Assembly: GCF_003097515.1 (NCBI RefSeq)
Contig: NZ_CP029188.1
Span: 1,443,501 to 1,507,500, forward strand
Direction: 5' to 3'
Origin: Streptomyces tirandamycinicus
GTDB taxonomy: Bacteria; Actinomycetota; Actinomycetes; Streptomycetales; Streptomycetaceae
DNA: 64,000 bases
Every line of letters starts with the position of its first letter. Within the stretch, counting starts at the first letter, position 1. The notes beneath the pieces were generated by a model. It ran no database searches, was not told the origin of the DNA, and saw only the letters and a program-made list of their open reading frames with translations. Shown here piece after piece: positions 50,434 through 59,920 of the stretch. Both the position numbers and the translations under genes were made by a program.

Positions 50434-51144
50434 TCAGGCCGCCAGGTCGTTGCGCCCGGGCCGCACACCGGGTTCGGGTATGTCGAGGAACTCGTGCTGC
50501 TGCTCGGGCGTCGCCGCCCGCCGCGACCGTACGAGCCGGCCCGCGACCCCCGAGCGGGACACCGCCGACACCAGCGGGGTGAGCAGGGCCTGCGCGAGGG
50601 GGGCGAGGAGAAGCACCACCGCGGTGCCGAGCGCGAATCCGCCGATGACGTCGGTCGGGTAGTGGACGCCCATGTAGACCCGGCAGAAGCCCTCGGCGAG
50701 CGCAAGCCCGATCGCCGCGAACCCGAAGCGGCGGTGGGCGACGAACACCCCGACGCCGATGGCCATCGCCATCGTCGAGTGGTCGCTGACGAACGAGAAA
50801 TCGGTCTTGCCGGCGACCAGGACCTCCAGGCCCTGGTGGTCGAGGAAGGGTCTCGGCCGTTCCACGAAACCGCGGATCGGCACATTGATCAGCAGCGCGA
50901 TGCCGGCCGCCAGCGGCGCCCAGACCAGCGCGGCGACCGCGGCGACCGAATCCCCGGGGGTGCCGCTCCGGCGCACGCTCCACCAGCACCACAGCGCCAC
51001 GAGGACGAGCGCGAGCATGATTCCGTACTCGCCGACGAACCCCATGACGCGGTCGAACCACGCCGGAGCCGACCGGGCCAGCCCGTTGATGTCGTAGAGC
51101 AGACCGACATCCGGATTCACGCCGTCGAGTGCGAGTCCAGCCAT
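50434..51144 (-). CDS. PAP2-family membrane phosphatase
   Basis: A 236-residue PAP2 protein, predicted six membrane helices. The three phosphatase motifs appear as INVPIRGFVERPRPFL, FVSDHSTMAMAIG (SDHS replacing the classical PSGH) and CRVYMGVHYPTDVIGG. It probably dephosphorylates phosphatidic acid or undecaprenyl pyrophosphate; which is not readable. The ATG at 51144 (AGLALDGVNPDV) is used; the longer frame upstream starts in low-complexity sequence. Confidence 0.85.
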   Translation of the reverse strand: MAGLALDGVNPDVGLLYDINGLARSAPAWFDRVMGFVGEYGIMLALVLVALWCWWSVRRSGTPGDSVAAVAALVWAPLAAGIALLINVPIRGFVERPRPFLDHQGLEVLVAGKTDFSFVSDHSTMAMAIGVGVFVAHRRFGFAAIGLALAEGFCRVYMGVHYPTDVIGGFALGTAVVLLLAPLAQALLTPLVSAVSRSGVAGRLVRSRRAATPEQQHEFLDIPEPGVRPGRNDLAA

Positions 51145-51390
51145 CTGCTGCGGCCCCTTGCCTGTGTGTCGCCAGTCGCGGCGCACGCCCGTGTGCGCCG
51201 CGTTCCGAGACCCCGTGTCCGGTGCGGTCCGTACGTACTGCTCCGATCCAGGGAACGACCCGTTCCGCGCGTACGTTCCACTCTCCACGAAACGATCACC
51301 ATGACGTTATCGAAGAGTGATGCGTCGTCGCAGTTCAGGCCAGGGCCGCACGCAGAGTCCGGCCACGCCCGACACCCTGTCAGCCGGTCG

Positions 51391-52401
51391 TCAGACGGCG
51401 GGCCGTGGCGGGCTCGGCAGCGCCTCGGCACCGTCCCTGGTCACCCGCGTCGCACCGAAGTAGTCCGGGGTGTCGATCTTGTCGAACCGGATCACCGCCC
51501 CGGTGTACGGCGCGTTGATCATATAGCCCCCGCCGACGTACAGCCCGACGTGCCTGATGGCCCGTGAATCGGCCAGGTCGTCGGAGAAGAACACCAGGTC
51601 ACCGGGGAGCAGTTCGTCCCTCGACGGGTGCGGCCCCGCGTTGTACTGATCGTTGGCCACGCGCGGCAGCTCGATCCCGACGGTGCGGTAGGCGGCCTGC
51701 GTCAGGCCCGAGCAGTCGAACCGGCCGCCCTGCTCCGGAGTCCCGTTGCCGCCCCAGAGGTACTTCGTACCCAGCTTCTGCTGCGCGAAGTAGATGGCCC
51801 CGGCCGCCTGCCGCGACGGCTCCACCCGCCCGACCGGCCGCGCGAAGCTCTTCTCCAGGGTCCGGATGACCTTCACGTAGTTCTGCGTCTCCCGGTACGG
51901 CGGCACCCCGCCGTACTTGATCACGGCGTAGGCGCCCGCGTTGTACGCGGCGAGCATGTTGTCCGTCGGGTCGCCCGGGGCCTTCTTCACATATCCCGCG
52001 AGCTTGCAGTCGTACGTGGCCGCCGACGGGATCGCGTCGGCGGGGTCCCACACGTCGCGGTCCCCGTCACCGTCCCCGTCGACGCCGTGGGCGGCCCAGG
52101 TGCCGGGGATGAACTGGGCGATGCCCTGCGCGGCGGCGTGGCTCTGGGCCCGCGGGTTCCAGCCGGACTCCTGGTAGAGCTGCGCGGCGAGCAGCGCCGG
52201 ATTGATGGCCGGGCACAGGTTGCCCCACTTCTGCACCAGCGGCTGGTACACGGCGGGGACGGCCCCCTTGGCCAGCGCCACGGCCCCCTTCGCGCCGCCC
52301 CCGAGGCCCGCGGCGGCGGAGAAGGTCCCGACGACGAGCAGGGCGACGAAGCCCAGACAGAGCCCGAGGGCCCCGCCCGCGACGAGCCACGCCTTACGCA
52401 C
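51391..52401 (-). CDS. lytic transglycosylase-NlpC/P60 bifunctional wall hydrolase
   Basis: A 336-residue protein with an N-terminal membrane anchor (RKAWLVAGGALGLCLGFVAL), then an SLT transglycosylase domain with catalytic Glu in QESGWNPRAQSHAAAQGIAQ, and a C-terminal NlpC/P60 domain with Cys in FDCSGLTQAAYRT and His in IRHVGLYVGG. It could cut both glycan strand and peptide stem. The GTG at 52401 has GGAGGG 9 nt upstream; the TTG 6 nt earlier does not. Enzymes of this double type often accompany secretion systems, and the type IV-like cluster starts 1.9 kb away. Confidence 0.9.
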   Translation of the reverse strand: MRKAWLVAGGALGLCLGFVALLVVGTFSAAAGLGGGAKGAVALAKGAVPAVYQPLVQKWGNLCPAINPALLAAQLYQESGWNPRAQSHAAAQGIAQFIPGTWAAHGVDGDGDGDRDVWDPADAIPSAATYDCKLAGYVKKAPGDPTDNMLAAYNAGAYAVIKYGGVPPYRETQNYVKVIRTLEKSFARPVGRVEPSRQAAGAIYFAQQKLGTKYLWGGNGTPEQGGRFDCSGLTQAAYRTVGIELPRVANDQYNAGPHPSRDELLPGDLVFFSDDLADSRAIRHVGLYVGGGYMINAPYTGAVIRFDKIDTPDYFGATRVTRDGAEALPSPPRPAV

Positions 52402-52772
52402 CGTCAATCACCCTCCACCGCACGGCAGTCCACCGCTCGTCAGTGTAGGTGCGGAGCACCCGGTTCAGGGGGCGCACAAGGGGGCCGGTGAAGCACGGCG
52501 GCGGGCACCGGGCGACGGGCGGGGTGCCGGGACGGACGGGAGGAGGAGGGAGGAGGAGGGAGGAGGAGGGAGGAGGACGGAAGGAGGACGGAAGGAGGAC
52601 GGAAGGAAGCGGCTCGAGGGGGCGGGCGCGGTGCGGTGCGGTGCGGTGCCTGCCGCAGGCCGACCGGAGGTCGCGGGCCGGGCTCGGGGGTCGCCTCGAG
52701 GGGCTGTTCCGGAAGGTTACCCGCAGGTAGCGTGTGGCCGGTACAGCTACCTTCGGCGAGAGGCGGCCCCTC
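52402..52772. repeat. intergenic region with GGAGGA/GGACGGAA microsatellite
   Basis: There is no gene in this 370-bp gap. Positions about 52539-52614 are a purine run of GGGAGGAGGA units changing into GGACGGAAGGA units (about eight), and GGTGC repeats follow at 52630-52650. The last 60 bp hold the promoter of the thioesterase gene. Confidence 0.75.
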
Positions 52773-53564
52773 ATGGCGGAACACCAGGCGTTCTACGAGC
52801 GGATCTCCGCGGACCGCTTCTCGCCGACCGAGCACACCCGCGGCCCCTGGGACGCCGGATCGCAGCACGCCGGACCACCCGCCGCGCTACTCGGCCGCGC
52901 CCTGGAGGAGCGGCGCGGCGCACGCGCCGACATGCGGCTCGCACGCGTGACGTACGAGATCGTCCGCCCCGTGCCGATCCACCCGCTCGAGGTGACGACG
53001 ACCGTCCTGCGGGCCGGGCGCGGCGTGGAGATCGTCGAGGCGGCGCTCACACCCGAGGGCGGGGCGCCGGTGATGTTCGCCCGCGGCCTGCGCGTCCGAA
53101 CGCTGGACGAGCCGGGACCCGCGGTCGCCGAGGGACCCCGGGTGCCGTCGCCCGGCGAGACCGCCGAGACGCCCTTCTTCGCCGTGCCGTGGGAGGTGGG
53201 CTACCACACGTCCATGGACACCCGGTTCACCGAGGGGACCTTCCGGGAGCAGGGCCCCGGAACCTGCTGGATGCGGATGCGGATGCCGCTCGTCGCGGGC
53301 GAGGAGGTCCGCCCGCTGGACCGCGTCCTGGTCGCCGCCGACTCCGGCAACGGCATCAGCAACGTCCTGGACTTCGAGCGCCATGTGTTCGTCAACGCCG
53401 ACCTGACGGTCCATCTGCACCGGCACCCGGCGGGCGAGTGGGTCTGCGTCGAGGCCCGCACGAGCGTCGACCCGGCCGGCATCGGCCTGGCGGACGCCCG
53501 GCTGCACGACGAGAAGGGCCCGATCGGCCGCAGCGCCCAGAGCCTCTTCGTCGCCCCTCGCTGA
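52773..53564 (+). CDS. thioesterase-family protein (acyl-CoA thioesterase-like)
   Basis: A 263-residue protein with double hotdog-fold character (TesB-like): the N-terminal FYERISADRFSPTEHTRGPW then DAGSQHAGPPAALLGRALEE, and the C-terminal VLVAADSGNGISNVLDFERH followed by VFVNADLTVHLHRHPAGEWV. In this family the conserved Asp of 'ADSGNGIS' is catalytic. The ATG at 52773 follows CGAGAGGCGG. Substrate unknown. Confidence 0.85.
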   Translation: MAEHQAFYERISADRFSPTEHTRGPWDAGSQHAGPPAALLGRALEERRGARADMRLARVTYEIVRPVPIHPLEVTTTVLRAGRGVEIVEAALTPEGGAPVMFARGLRVRTLDEPGPAVAEGPRVPSPGETAETPFFAVPWEVGYHTSMDTRFTEGTFREQGPGTCWMRMRMPLVAGEEVRPLDRVLVAADSGNGISNVLDFERHVFVNADLTVHLHRHPAGEWVCVEARTSVDPAGIGLADARLHDEKGPIGRSAQSLFVAPR

Positions 53565-53719
53565 GGCCGCCCCCGGGACGCGACGGCGCGGTCCGGACCT
53601 CCGCCGCCCCGGCGAGGTGGTCTGGACCAGCACTGGTTACGCTGTGTCACGCGGCCGGAAGGCTGTGCACCACCCCGCCGTTCGACCGACGGCGGGGAGA
53701 CCGGCACCAGGAGCAACAC

Positions 53720-53890
53720 GTGCAGAACCCGCAGAACCTGCGGAACCCTCGGAACCTTCAGAACGCAGCGGCCGGCGCCAAAACGGCGGGCCGCAACGGC
53801 GACTCCGGGGGAACCGTCGCCGCCGTGACCGTCATCGCCCTCATCACCGTGGCCGTCGCACTGCTCGGCTACATGGTCCTCAACCGCTGA
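53720..53890 (+). CDS. 56-residue single-pass membrane protein
   Basis: A short protein. An Asn-rich N-terminus (QNPQNLRNPRNLQNAAAG) looks like tandem NPQNLR/NPRNLQ units, and a single C-terminal helix (TVAAVTVIALITVAVALLGY) ends MVLNR. The GTG at 53720 has AGGAG six nt upstream. It starts after the thioesterase gene by 155 bp and is likely a separate unit. Unrecognised; an inner-membrane tail-anchored topology is inferred. Confidence 0.65.
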   Translation: MQNPQNLRNPRNLQNAAAGAKTAGRNGDSGGTVAAVTVIALITVAVALLGYMVLNR

Positions 53891-54251
53891 CCGTCGCGGT
53901 GTCGCCGGGCGGAGCCGCACCCCGGCTCCGCCCGGCGCTCACGACCCCCGCCGGACGCTTCCGCCCCGCTCCGGCGAGCGCCCCCCTACCCGCTGCACGC
54001 CCTGGGTGCCACAACGACAGTCATTGCCCGAAGTCACGCTCCGTGATACACAGAGTGACGAAACGTGTCCTCCCGCCCGTCCCGGCCGCACGGGCAACCG
54101 CAGGTCAGAGCGACCGGACCGGCATCCATGCGCGGATCGAGTAAAGAGAGCCGCCAAGTCGGCGCACGCGGACGGTTTCATCAGCGAAGATAGAGGCGGC
54201 CTGTGCCATGGGGCAGGGGCGTACAACTACCCAACTGGGGCGGTGAGTTAT
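53891..54251 (+). other. leader/promoter region of the secretion-like cluster
   Basis: These 360 bp contain no gene that I trust. After a GC-rich terminator-like beginning, there is a less GC-rich stretch at 54020-54060 (CATTGCCCGAAGTCACGCTC, GATACACAGAGTGACGAAAC) and another at 54130-54150 (AGTAAAGAG). These are good candidates for a promoter and long leader of the six-gene cluster. Short frames in it lack domain content. Confidence 0.5.
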
Positions 54252-54560
54252 ATGTACCTGGCGGCTGAAAAGGGCGACATCACCACCATCATCGGCGGAA
54301 TCGCCCCGAACTGGGGGCCCTTCGGCAGCCTCGGGAACGAGGCACGCGTGATGATCGAGGTCGTGATGGCCGTCGCCATCCTGCTCTGCCTGGGCATCGC
54401 GATCTGGGGGGCCGCGAAGCAGCGCATCGGCGCCACCGCCCTCCGCGACACCTTCAGCGCGGAACAGGGCAAGGGCCTGATCGTCGCCGGCCTGACCGGC
54501 GTCTTCATCATCGGGTCACTGGGGACCTTGTTCACCATCGTGTACGGGATGGCCGTCTGA
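54252..54560 (+). CDS. small 2-TM protein of T4SS-like cluster (VirB2-like position)
   Basis: A 102-residue protein: MYLAAEKGDITTIIGGIAPN, then a helix NEARVMIEVVMAVAILLCLGIA, a short basic loop GAAKQRIGA, and a second helix KGLIVAGLTGVFIIGSLGTL. Size, two helices and its position before the assembly genes resemble VirB2/TrbC-type pilins, though no cleavage site is seen. ATG 54252 or GTG 54243 may start it. First gene of the T4SS-like cluster. Confidence 0.7.
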   Translation: MYLAAEKGDITTIIGGIAPNWGPFGSLGNEARVMIEVVMAVAILLCLGIAIWGAAKQRIGATALRDTFSAEQGKGLIVAGLTGVFIIGSLGTLFTIVYGMAV

Positions 54561-54730
54561 CGCCCCGTACCGCCCCGCGCCCGCCCCCGACACCACCCGT
54601 CCGTCGCGCCCACCGGCAGAGGTTGCGTCCCCCTGATGTCGAGTCATCACACCCCGCCCGCACCGAGTACAGCAGGGCTACCGTCGTACTACGGCACGGC
54701 AACGCACACGGCTGAGGGGGCGTCTGCGGC

Positions 54731-55564
54731 ATGAGCTACGACGACGAGACCGACGGCTTCGGCAGCGCCACCGGCGGCACGGGCCAGACCCGCACCCGCC
54801 TCCCCGAGGGCGGCACCGGCGACGTCTACGGCGGCGCCCGCAGGCCCGCCCGCAACTCCCGCTCCCTGGTCATGGTCGTGGGCGTGGTCGTCCTCCTCAT
54901 CTCCGCCATCGCCTTCGCCAACCGCGGCGACGGCACCGTCTCCCCCGGCACCACCGACACGGCCAAGGGCACCGCCCCCACCGCGGCCACGGGCATCCGC
55001 CCGGTGGCGGGCAAACACGCGGGCATCCCGGCGGGATACGCCAAGGACGAACAGGGGGCGCAGAGCGCGGCGGCGAACTACGCGGTCCCTCTTGGCTCGG
55101 CCGACATGTACGACAAGGCACGCCGCCACGAGATCGTGAGCGCCGTCTACGCGCCCGAGGTGGTCGACTCCCGGCAGTCGGACCTCGACAAGGTCTACGC
55201 GGACACCGGCTTCCTCACCCGCATCGGGCTGAAGGAGGACGGCACCGCACCCGACGGCCTCACGTTCATCTCGCGAGTCGTACCCGTAGGCACCAAGGTG
55301 GAGAAGTTCAGCGGCGCCACCGCCACCGTGGCCGTCTGGTACTCGTCGCTCTTCGGCCTGGCCGGGGAGGGCTCCACGAACCCCGTCTCCGAGAGCTGGT
55401 ACACCGCCACCTACGAGATGAAGTGGACCAACGGAGGCTGGAAGGTCACGGGGCACACCCAAACGGACGGGCCCGTGCCTGTGGGCCGCGACCAAGCGGC
55501 CTCAACCGCCAAGGAAATGGCCGACGCGGTCCAACAGTTCGGAGGGTTCACCTATGCCCGGTAA
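54731..55564 (+). CDS. VirB8/TcpC-like membrane protein
   Basis: A 277-residue bitopic protein: a cytosolic Asp/Gly/Thr-rich N-terminus, one helix near residues 45-64 (RSLVMVVGVVVLLISAIAFA), then an extracytoplasmic domain with an NTF2-like pattern (KARRHEIVSAVYAPEVVDSR, TATVAVWYSSLFGLAGEGST, SWYTATYEMKWTNGGWKVTG). This is the topology of VirB8/TcpC of type IV secretion. It overlaps the next gene by 11 nt. Confidence 0.75.
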   Translation: MSYDDETDGFGSATGGTGQTRTRLPEGGTGDVYGGARRPARNSRSLVMVVGVVVLLISAIAFANRGDGTVSPGTTDTAKGTAPTAATGIRPVAGKHAGIPAGYAKDEQGAQSAAANYAVPLGSADMYDKARRHEIVSAVYAPEVVDSRQSDLDKVYADTGFLTRIGLKEDGTAPDGLTFISRVVPVGTKVEKFSGATATVAVWYSSLFGLAGEGSTNPVSESWYTATYEMKWTNGGWKVTGHTQTDGPVPVGRDQAASTAKEMADAVQQFGGFTYAR

Positions 55565-56918
55565 GCGGTCCCGCCGCGCAGGCACCCTGGCCGCAACCGT
55601 GGGAGGCATGCAGGCCGCCCTCATGGTCGCGGCCCGTCCGGCGTCCGCCGCGCCGACCCCCACGCCCAGCCCCGGTGCCAGCAACAACCCATGCGACCTG
55701 ATCCGCGGCCCCGCCCGCGACTACTGCGAGAACGGTGAATCCGGCGGAGCCGCTCGCCGCGCCCCCTCGCTCGACGACCCCGCCGGCGCCCTCGACCCCC
55801 TCTCCTCGCTCGCCCGCGGCTGCGCCGACGCCGCCGCCTGGGTCGTCGACACCCTCTCCAAGGCGGTGAAGTCCACCGCCGAAGTGGACTTCACCAACAC
55901 CACCTTCCTCGGCCAGTACGCCGTCGTCTTCGCCGCCGCCACCTTCCTCACCCTCGTCCTCTGGCTGCTCGCCGTCGCCAAGCGCGCCATCCGCGGCGTC
56001 CCCCTCACCACCGCGATCTCCGAGGCCGTCGGCTTCCTCTGGCTCACCGTCCTCGCCTGCGCCTTCACCCCGCTGATCCTCTACACGCTCGTCTCCGCGA
56101 CCGACTCGATCACCGACGTGATCGCCCAGGGCACCGGTGGCCAGACCGACGTGTTCTTCGGCAGCTTCAAGGAGGCACTGCAGAAGGGCGACGACATCGG
56201 CGGCGGGCCGATCATGCTCATCGTGGTGTCGCTGGTGACGATCGTCGCCGCCGGCGTCCTCTACCTGGAGCTGTTCCTCCGTGCCGTCCTGCTGTACGTG
56301 GGCGCCCTGCTCGGCGTGGTCGTGTACTCGGGGCTCGTGGACAAGAACATGTGGGGCCACGTCCGCCGCTGGGCCGGAATCATGATCGCGGTGATCCTCG
56401 TCAAGCCGGTCATCGTGATCGTGCTCGGCCTCGCCGCGGCGCTGTCCGCGGACGACGGGCCGAACTCGTTCTCCGCGGTCGTCACGGGACTCGCCATCAT
56501 CCTGCTCGCGATCTTCGCCTCCGCGATGATCTACCGTTTCGTCCCCGGGTTCGGCGACGAGATCGCCGCGTCCCGCAACAACCGGCTCCAGAACGGCGCG
56601 GAGAGCAAGGCCGCCGCCGTCATCAGTTCGCCCGCCGCCCTCGTCTCGCAGGGCATCAAGACCCACAGCAGCCGCACCCACCAGCCGGGCGGCGGCGGAT
56701 CCGGGGGCGGCAGCGCCCCGAGCCCCGTCGCCGGCGGAGTCGCCGCCCACAGCACACGCGGGGCCGGATCCGGTGCCGCGAGCGGCGGCGGAACCGTTCC
56801 CTCCGCCGCTCCTCCGCCCCGTAGCGGAGGCCCGGGCGGCACCCCGCACACCCACCGCAGGAACTCCGGCAGCACCACCGGCACAAGCACAGGAAGCACA
56901 GGAGGTGGAGGGCGTTGA
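55554..56918 (+). CDS. polytopic membrane protein, VirB6/TrbL-like
   Basis: A 454-residue protein: signal sequence (GKRSRRAGTLAATVGGMQAA), a Cys pair (CDLIRGPARDYC), then six or more membrane helices between residues 110 and 330 (YAVVFAAATFLTLVLWLLAV, VGFLWLTVLACAFTPLILYT, ILVKPVIVIVLGLAAALSAD). The C-terminus is a Gly/Ser/Pro-rich tail of about 100 residues (HTHRRNSGSTTGTSTGSTGG). Topology matches VirB6/TrbL channel proteins. Its stop overlaps the following TTG start. Confidence 0.75.
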   Translation: MPGKRSRRAGTLAATVGGMQAALMVAARPASAAPTPTPSPGASNNPCDLIRGPARDYCENGESGGAARRAPSLDDPAGALDPLSSLARGCADAAAWVVDTLSKAVKSTAEVDFTNTTFLGQYAVVFAAATFLTLVLWLLAVAKRAIRGVPLTTAISEAVGFLWLTVLACAFTPLILYTLVSATDSITDVIAQGTGGQTDVFFGSFKEALQKGDDIGGGPIMLIVVSLVTIVAAGVLYLELFLRAVLLYVGALLGVVVYSGLVDKNMWGHVRRWAGIMIAVILVKPVIVIVLGLAAALSADDGPNSFSAVVTGLAIILLAIFASAMIYRFVPGFGDEIAASRNNRLQNGAESKAAAVISSPAALVSQGIKTHSSRTHQPGGGGSGGGSAPSPVAGGVAAHSTRGAGSGAASGGGTVPSAAPPPRSGGPGGTPHTHRRNSGSTTGTSTGSTGGGGR

Positions 56919-58468
56919 CGACGCAGTCCCCGGCCATCGCGCCCCGCCGCACCTATCTGATCGGCCGGGCCCGGCCGAACGCGATCATCGGCAAGAACCG
57001 CGAGACCGGCGAGATCGCCCTGATCATCGCCGGGGCCTTCCTCGGCATGATGAGCGGGCTGCTGGTCCCGGTCCTGTCCCTGCGCATCGTGCTGCTCACC
57101 GGCTTCCCGCTGCTCGCTCTGGCCGCCGTGTACGTGCCGTACAAGCAGCGCACCTTCTACCGCTGGTACGAGATCAACCGCAGCTACAAGCGCACCCTGC
57201 GCCAGGGCACGGTCTACCGCTCCGGCGCCGTCGAGGCGGGCACCCGCATCGACGGCCGCGAGGTCGAGATCGGCCCCCCGCCCGGCATCGGCCGTATCAA
57301 CTGGCTGGCCGCACCCTTCGGCCCGGACGAGATCGCCGTACTGCTGCACGCGGACCGGCGCACCGTCACCGCCGCCATCGAGATCGAGGGCCCCGGCGTC
57401 GGACTGCGCGACAGCGAGGACCAGGAAGCCCTGGTGGACCGTTTCGGCACGCTGCTGAAGCATGTCGCCAACGGCGACGGCTTCGTGACGCGACTCCAGA
57501 TGCTGGCCCGTACGCTGCCCGCCGACCCCGACGCGCACGCCAAGGACGTCGCCCAGCGCGGCGACCCGGGCGCCCCCGGCTGGCTCCAGCAGTCCTACGA
57601 CCAGCTCCAGTCGATGGTCTCCACGTCCAGCGAGCAGCACCGCGCCTACCTGGTCGCCTGCATGCACTACAGCAGGGAACTCGCCGCCGAGGCCCACGCC
57701 ATGGCCCGCGCCGCCCGCCAGGCCACCGGCGCCAGGCGGCTCGACAAGGACGCCGGTCTCGCCGTCGTCATGGCACGCGAACTCACCGACATCTGCGCCC
57801 GCCTCGCCGAGGCCGACATCCGCGTCCGCCAGCCGCTCGGCCAGGCCCGGCTGGCCTCCCTCGTGCACTCCATGTACGACCCGGACCACCCCATCGACCA
57901 CATCCAGGCCATGACCAAGCGCAACGCATGGCCCGCCGAACTCGACGCCATGGAGCCCACCTACCTCCAGGCCAAGACCCGCGAGTCCGCCACCCGCGCC
58001 CCCTGGTGCCACGCCACGGCCTGGGTGAAGGAGTGGCCGCTGACCCCCGTCGGCGTCAACTTCCTCGCCCCGCTGCTCGTCCACACCCCCGACGTGATCC
58101 GCACCGTCGCGGTCTGCATGGACCTGGAGCCCACCGAGGTCGCCATCGAGCGCATGCTCACGGAGAAGACCAACGACGAGGCCGAGGCCAGCCGGGCCGC
58201 CAAGATGAACCGCACCGTCGACCCCCGCGACATCGCCGCCCACGGCAGGCTCGACCAGCGGGGTGAAGATCTCGCCAGCGGCGCGGCAGGCGTCAACCTC
58301 GTCGGGTACATCACTGTGTCGTCGCGTACGCCCGAGGCCCTGGCCAGGGACAAGCGCACGATCAGGGCCTCGGCGGGCAAGTCGTACCTGAAGCTGGAGT
58401 GGTGCGACCGCGAGCACCACCGGGCCTTTGTCAACACGCTGCCGTTCGCCACCGGCATCCGCCGATAG
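56915..58468 (+). CDS. SCO6880-type VirB4 N-terminal-like membrane protein
   Basis: A 517-residue protein. It begins with a PrgI-like two-helix segment (IALIIAGAFLGMMSGLLVPV, IVLLTGFPLLALAAVYVPYK), then a large cytosolic alpha/beta domain like the N-terminal (non-ATPase) part of VirB4/TraU (YRSGAVEAGTRIDGREVEIG, VTAAIEIEGPGVGLRDSEDQ, DICARLAEADIRVRQPLGQA). There is no Walker motif. The TTG start has a strong AGGAGGTGG site upstream and overlaps the previous stop. The ATPase half is encoded by the next gene, so a VirB4 function is split across two genes. Confidence 0.75.
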   Translation: MTTQSPAIAPRRTYLIGRARPNAIIGKNRETGEIALIIAGAFLGMMSGLLVPVLSLRIVLLTGFPLLALAAVYVPYKQRTFYRWYEINRSYKRTLRQGTVYRSGAVEAGTRIDGREVEIGPPPGIGRINWLAAPFGPDEIAVLLHADRRTVTAAIEIEGPGVGLRDSEDQEALVDRFGTLLKHVANGDGFVTRLQMLARTLPADPDAHAKDVAQRGDPGAPGWLQQSYDQLQSMVSTSSEQHRAYLVACMHYSRELAAEAHAMARAARQATGARRLDKDAGLAVVMARELTDICARLAEADIRVRQPLGQARLASLVHSMYDPDHPIDHIQAMTKRNAWPAELDAMEPTYLQAKTRESATRAPWCHATAWVKEWPLTPVGVNFLAPLLVHTPDVIRTVAVCMDLEPTEVAIERMLTEKTNDEAEASRAAKMNRTVDPRDIAAHGRLDQRGEDLASGAAGVNLVGYITVSSRTPEALARDKRTIRASAGKSYLKLEWCDREHHRAFVNTLPFATGIRR

Positions 58469-58511
58469 CGGCTGACACGCACCGACACGCGCCGATAGGG
58501 GCCCTCATCCG

Positions 58512-59918
58512 ATGCGAGACCCGCTGTCCGTCCTCACCGAGTCCTTCACGTCCTTCCTCTTCGGGAAGGTCGAGACGACCCGCTCCCCCGTGCGCACCTC
58601 CACGGGACAGGCGCAGGCCGTCTACCTGCCGACCGCGGCGCCGGGCCTCGGCGACTCGGGCGTGATCATCGGCCGCGAGGTCTACAGCGGCAAGGGCTAC
58701 GTCTACGACCCCTTCCAGCTGTACGGCCAGCAGCTCCCGGCCCCCCACTGGCTGGTCCTCGGCGAGTCCGGCAACGGCAAGTCGGCGCTGGAGAAGACGT
58801 ACGTCCTGCGGCAGCTCCGCTTCCGCGACCGCCAGGTCGTCGTCCTGGACGCGCAGGGCGAGGACGGCGTCGGCGAGTGGAACCTCATCGCCCAGGAGCT
58901 GGGGATAACACCCATCCGGCTCGATCCGAGGGCCGCCCTGGACGACGGGATCCGCCTCAACCCGCTCGACCCGTCGATCACCACCACCGGGCAGCTCGCG
59001 CTGCTGCGCACCATCATCGAGGTCGCCATGGGGCACGGCCTCGACGAGCGGGCGGGCTTCGCACTCAAGGTGGCGCACGCGTACGTCAACGAGACCATCG
59101 GCGACCGGCAGCCGGTCCTCACCGACATCGTCGAGCAACTGCGCCACCCGGAGCCGGAGTCCGCGGCGGCCATGAACGTCGACATCGACGACGTGCGGGC
59201 CTGGGGTCTGGACGTCGCCCTGGTCCTCGACCGGCTCGTCGACGGCGACCTGCGCGGCATGTTCGACGGCCCGACGACCGTCGGCATCGATCTGGACGCC
59301 CCCCTCATCGTCTTCGACCTGTCGCACATCGACCGCAACTCCATCGCCATGCCGATCCTCATGGCCATCGTCGGCGTCTGGCTGGAGCACACCTGGATCC
59401 GCCCCGACCGGAAGAAGCGCATCTTCCTCGTCGAGGAGGCCTGGCACATCATCAACAGCCCCTTCGTCGCGCAGCTCTTCCAGCGGCTGCTGAAGTTCGG
59501 CCGACGGCTCGGCCTGTCCTTCGTCGCCGTCGTCCACCACCTGAGCGACGTGGTCGACGGCGCCGCCGCCCGGGAGGCCGCCGCCATCCTGAAGATGGCG
59601 TCGACGCGAACGATCTACGCCCAGAAGGCCGACGAGGCCCGTGCGACGGGCAGAGTACTCGGACTCCCCCGGTGGGCTGTGGAGATCATCCCCACCCTGA
59701 CCCCCGGTATCGCGGTGTGGGACGTCAACGGCAATGTCCAGGTCGTCAAGCACCTGGTGACGGAAGCCGAGCGTCCCCTGGTCTACACGGACCGGGCGAT
59801 GACGGAGTCCGCGCTCCCCGAGGACGTCCGCGCCGCGGAACAGGAGACGGAGGAGCGCGCGGCCTTCATCGAGCGGCAGCAGCGGCGGCTGGACTCCCCC
59901 GAGTCGACGGTGGCCTGA
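58512..59918 (+). CDS. VirB4-type ATPase
   Basis: A 468-residue ATPase (HerA/VirB4 C-terminal domain). Walker A is LVLGESGNGKSALEKT, Walker B with catalytic Glu is KRIFLVEEAWHIINSPF, and further motifs are FGRRLGLSFVAVVHHLSDVV and MASTRTIYAQKADEARAT. It lacks the usual N-terminal domain, supplied by the preceding gene. ATP hydrolysis would power assembly or transfer by the T4SS-like complex. Confidence 0.85.
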   Translation: MRDPLSVLTESFTSFLFGKVETTRSPVRTSTGQAQAVYLPTAAPGLGDSGVIIGREVYSGKGYVYDPFQLYGQQLPAPHWLVLGESGNGKSALEKTYVLRQLRFRDRQVVVLDAQGEDGVGEWNLIAQELGITPIRLDPRAALDDGIRLNPLDPSITTTGQLALLRTIIEVAMGHGLDERAGFALKVAHAYVNETIGDRQPVLTDIVEQLRHPEPESAAAMNVDIDDVRAWGLDVALVLDRLVDGDLRGMFDGPTTVGIDLDAPLIVFDLSHIDRNSIAMPILMAIVGVWLEHTWIRPDRKKRIFLVEEAWHIINSPFVAQLFQRLLKFGRRLGLSFVAVVHHLSDVVDGAAAREAAAILKMASTRTIYAQKADEARATGRVLGLPRWAVEIIPTLTPGIAVWDVNGNVQVVKHLVTEAERPLVYTDRAMTESALPEDVRAAEQETEERAAFIERQQRRLDSPESTVA

Positions 59919-59920
59919 CG

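Noticed and set aside
58877..59918. Upstream extension of the coupling-protein frame
   Set aside because: It is out-of-frame shadow of the VirB4 ATPase gene; the GTG at 59921 directly after the stop is the sensible start.
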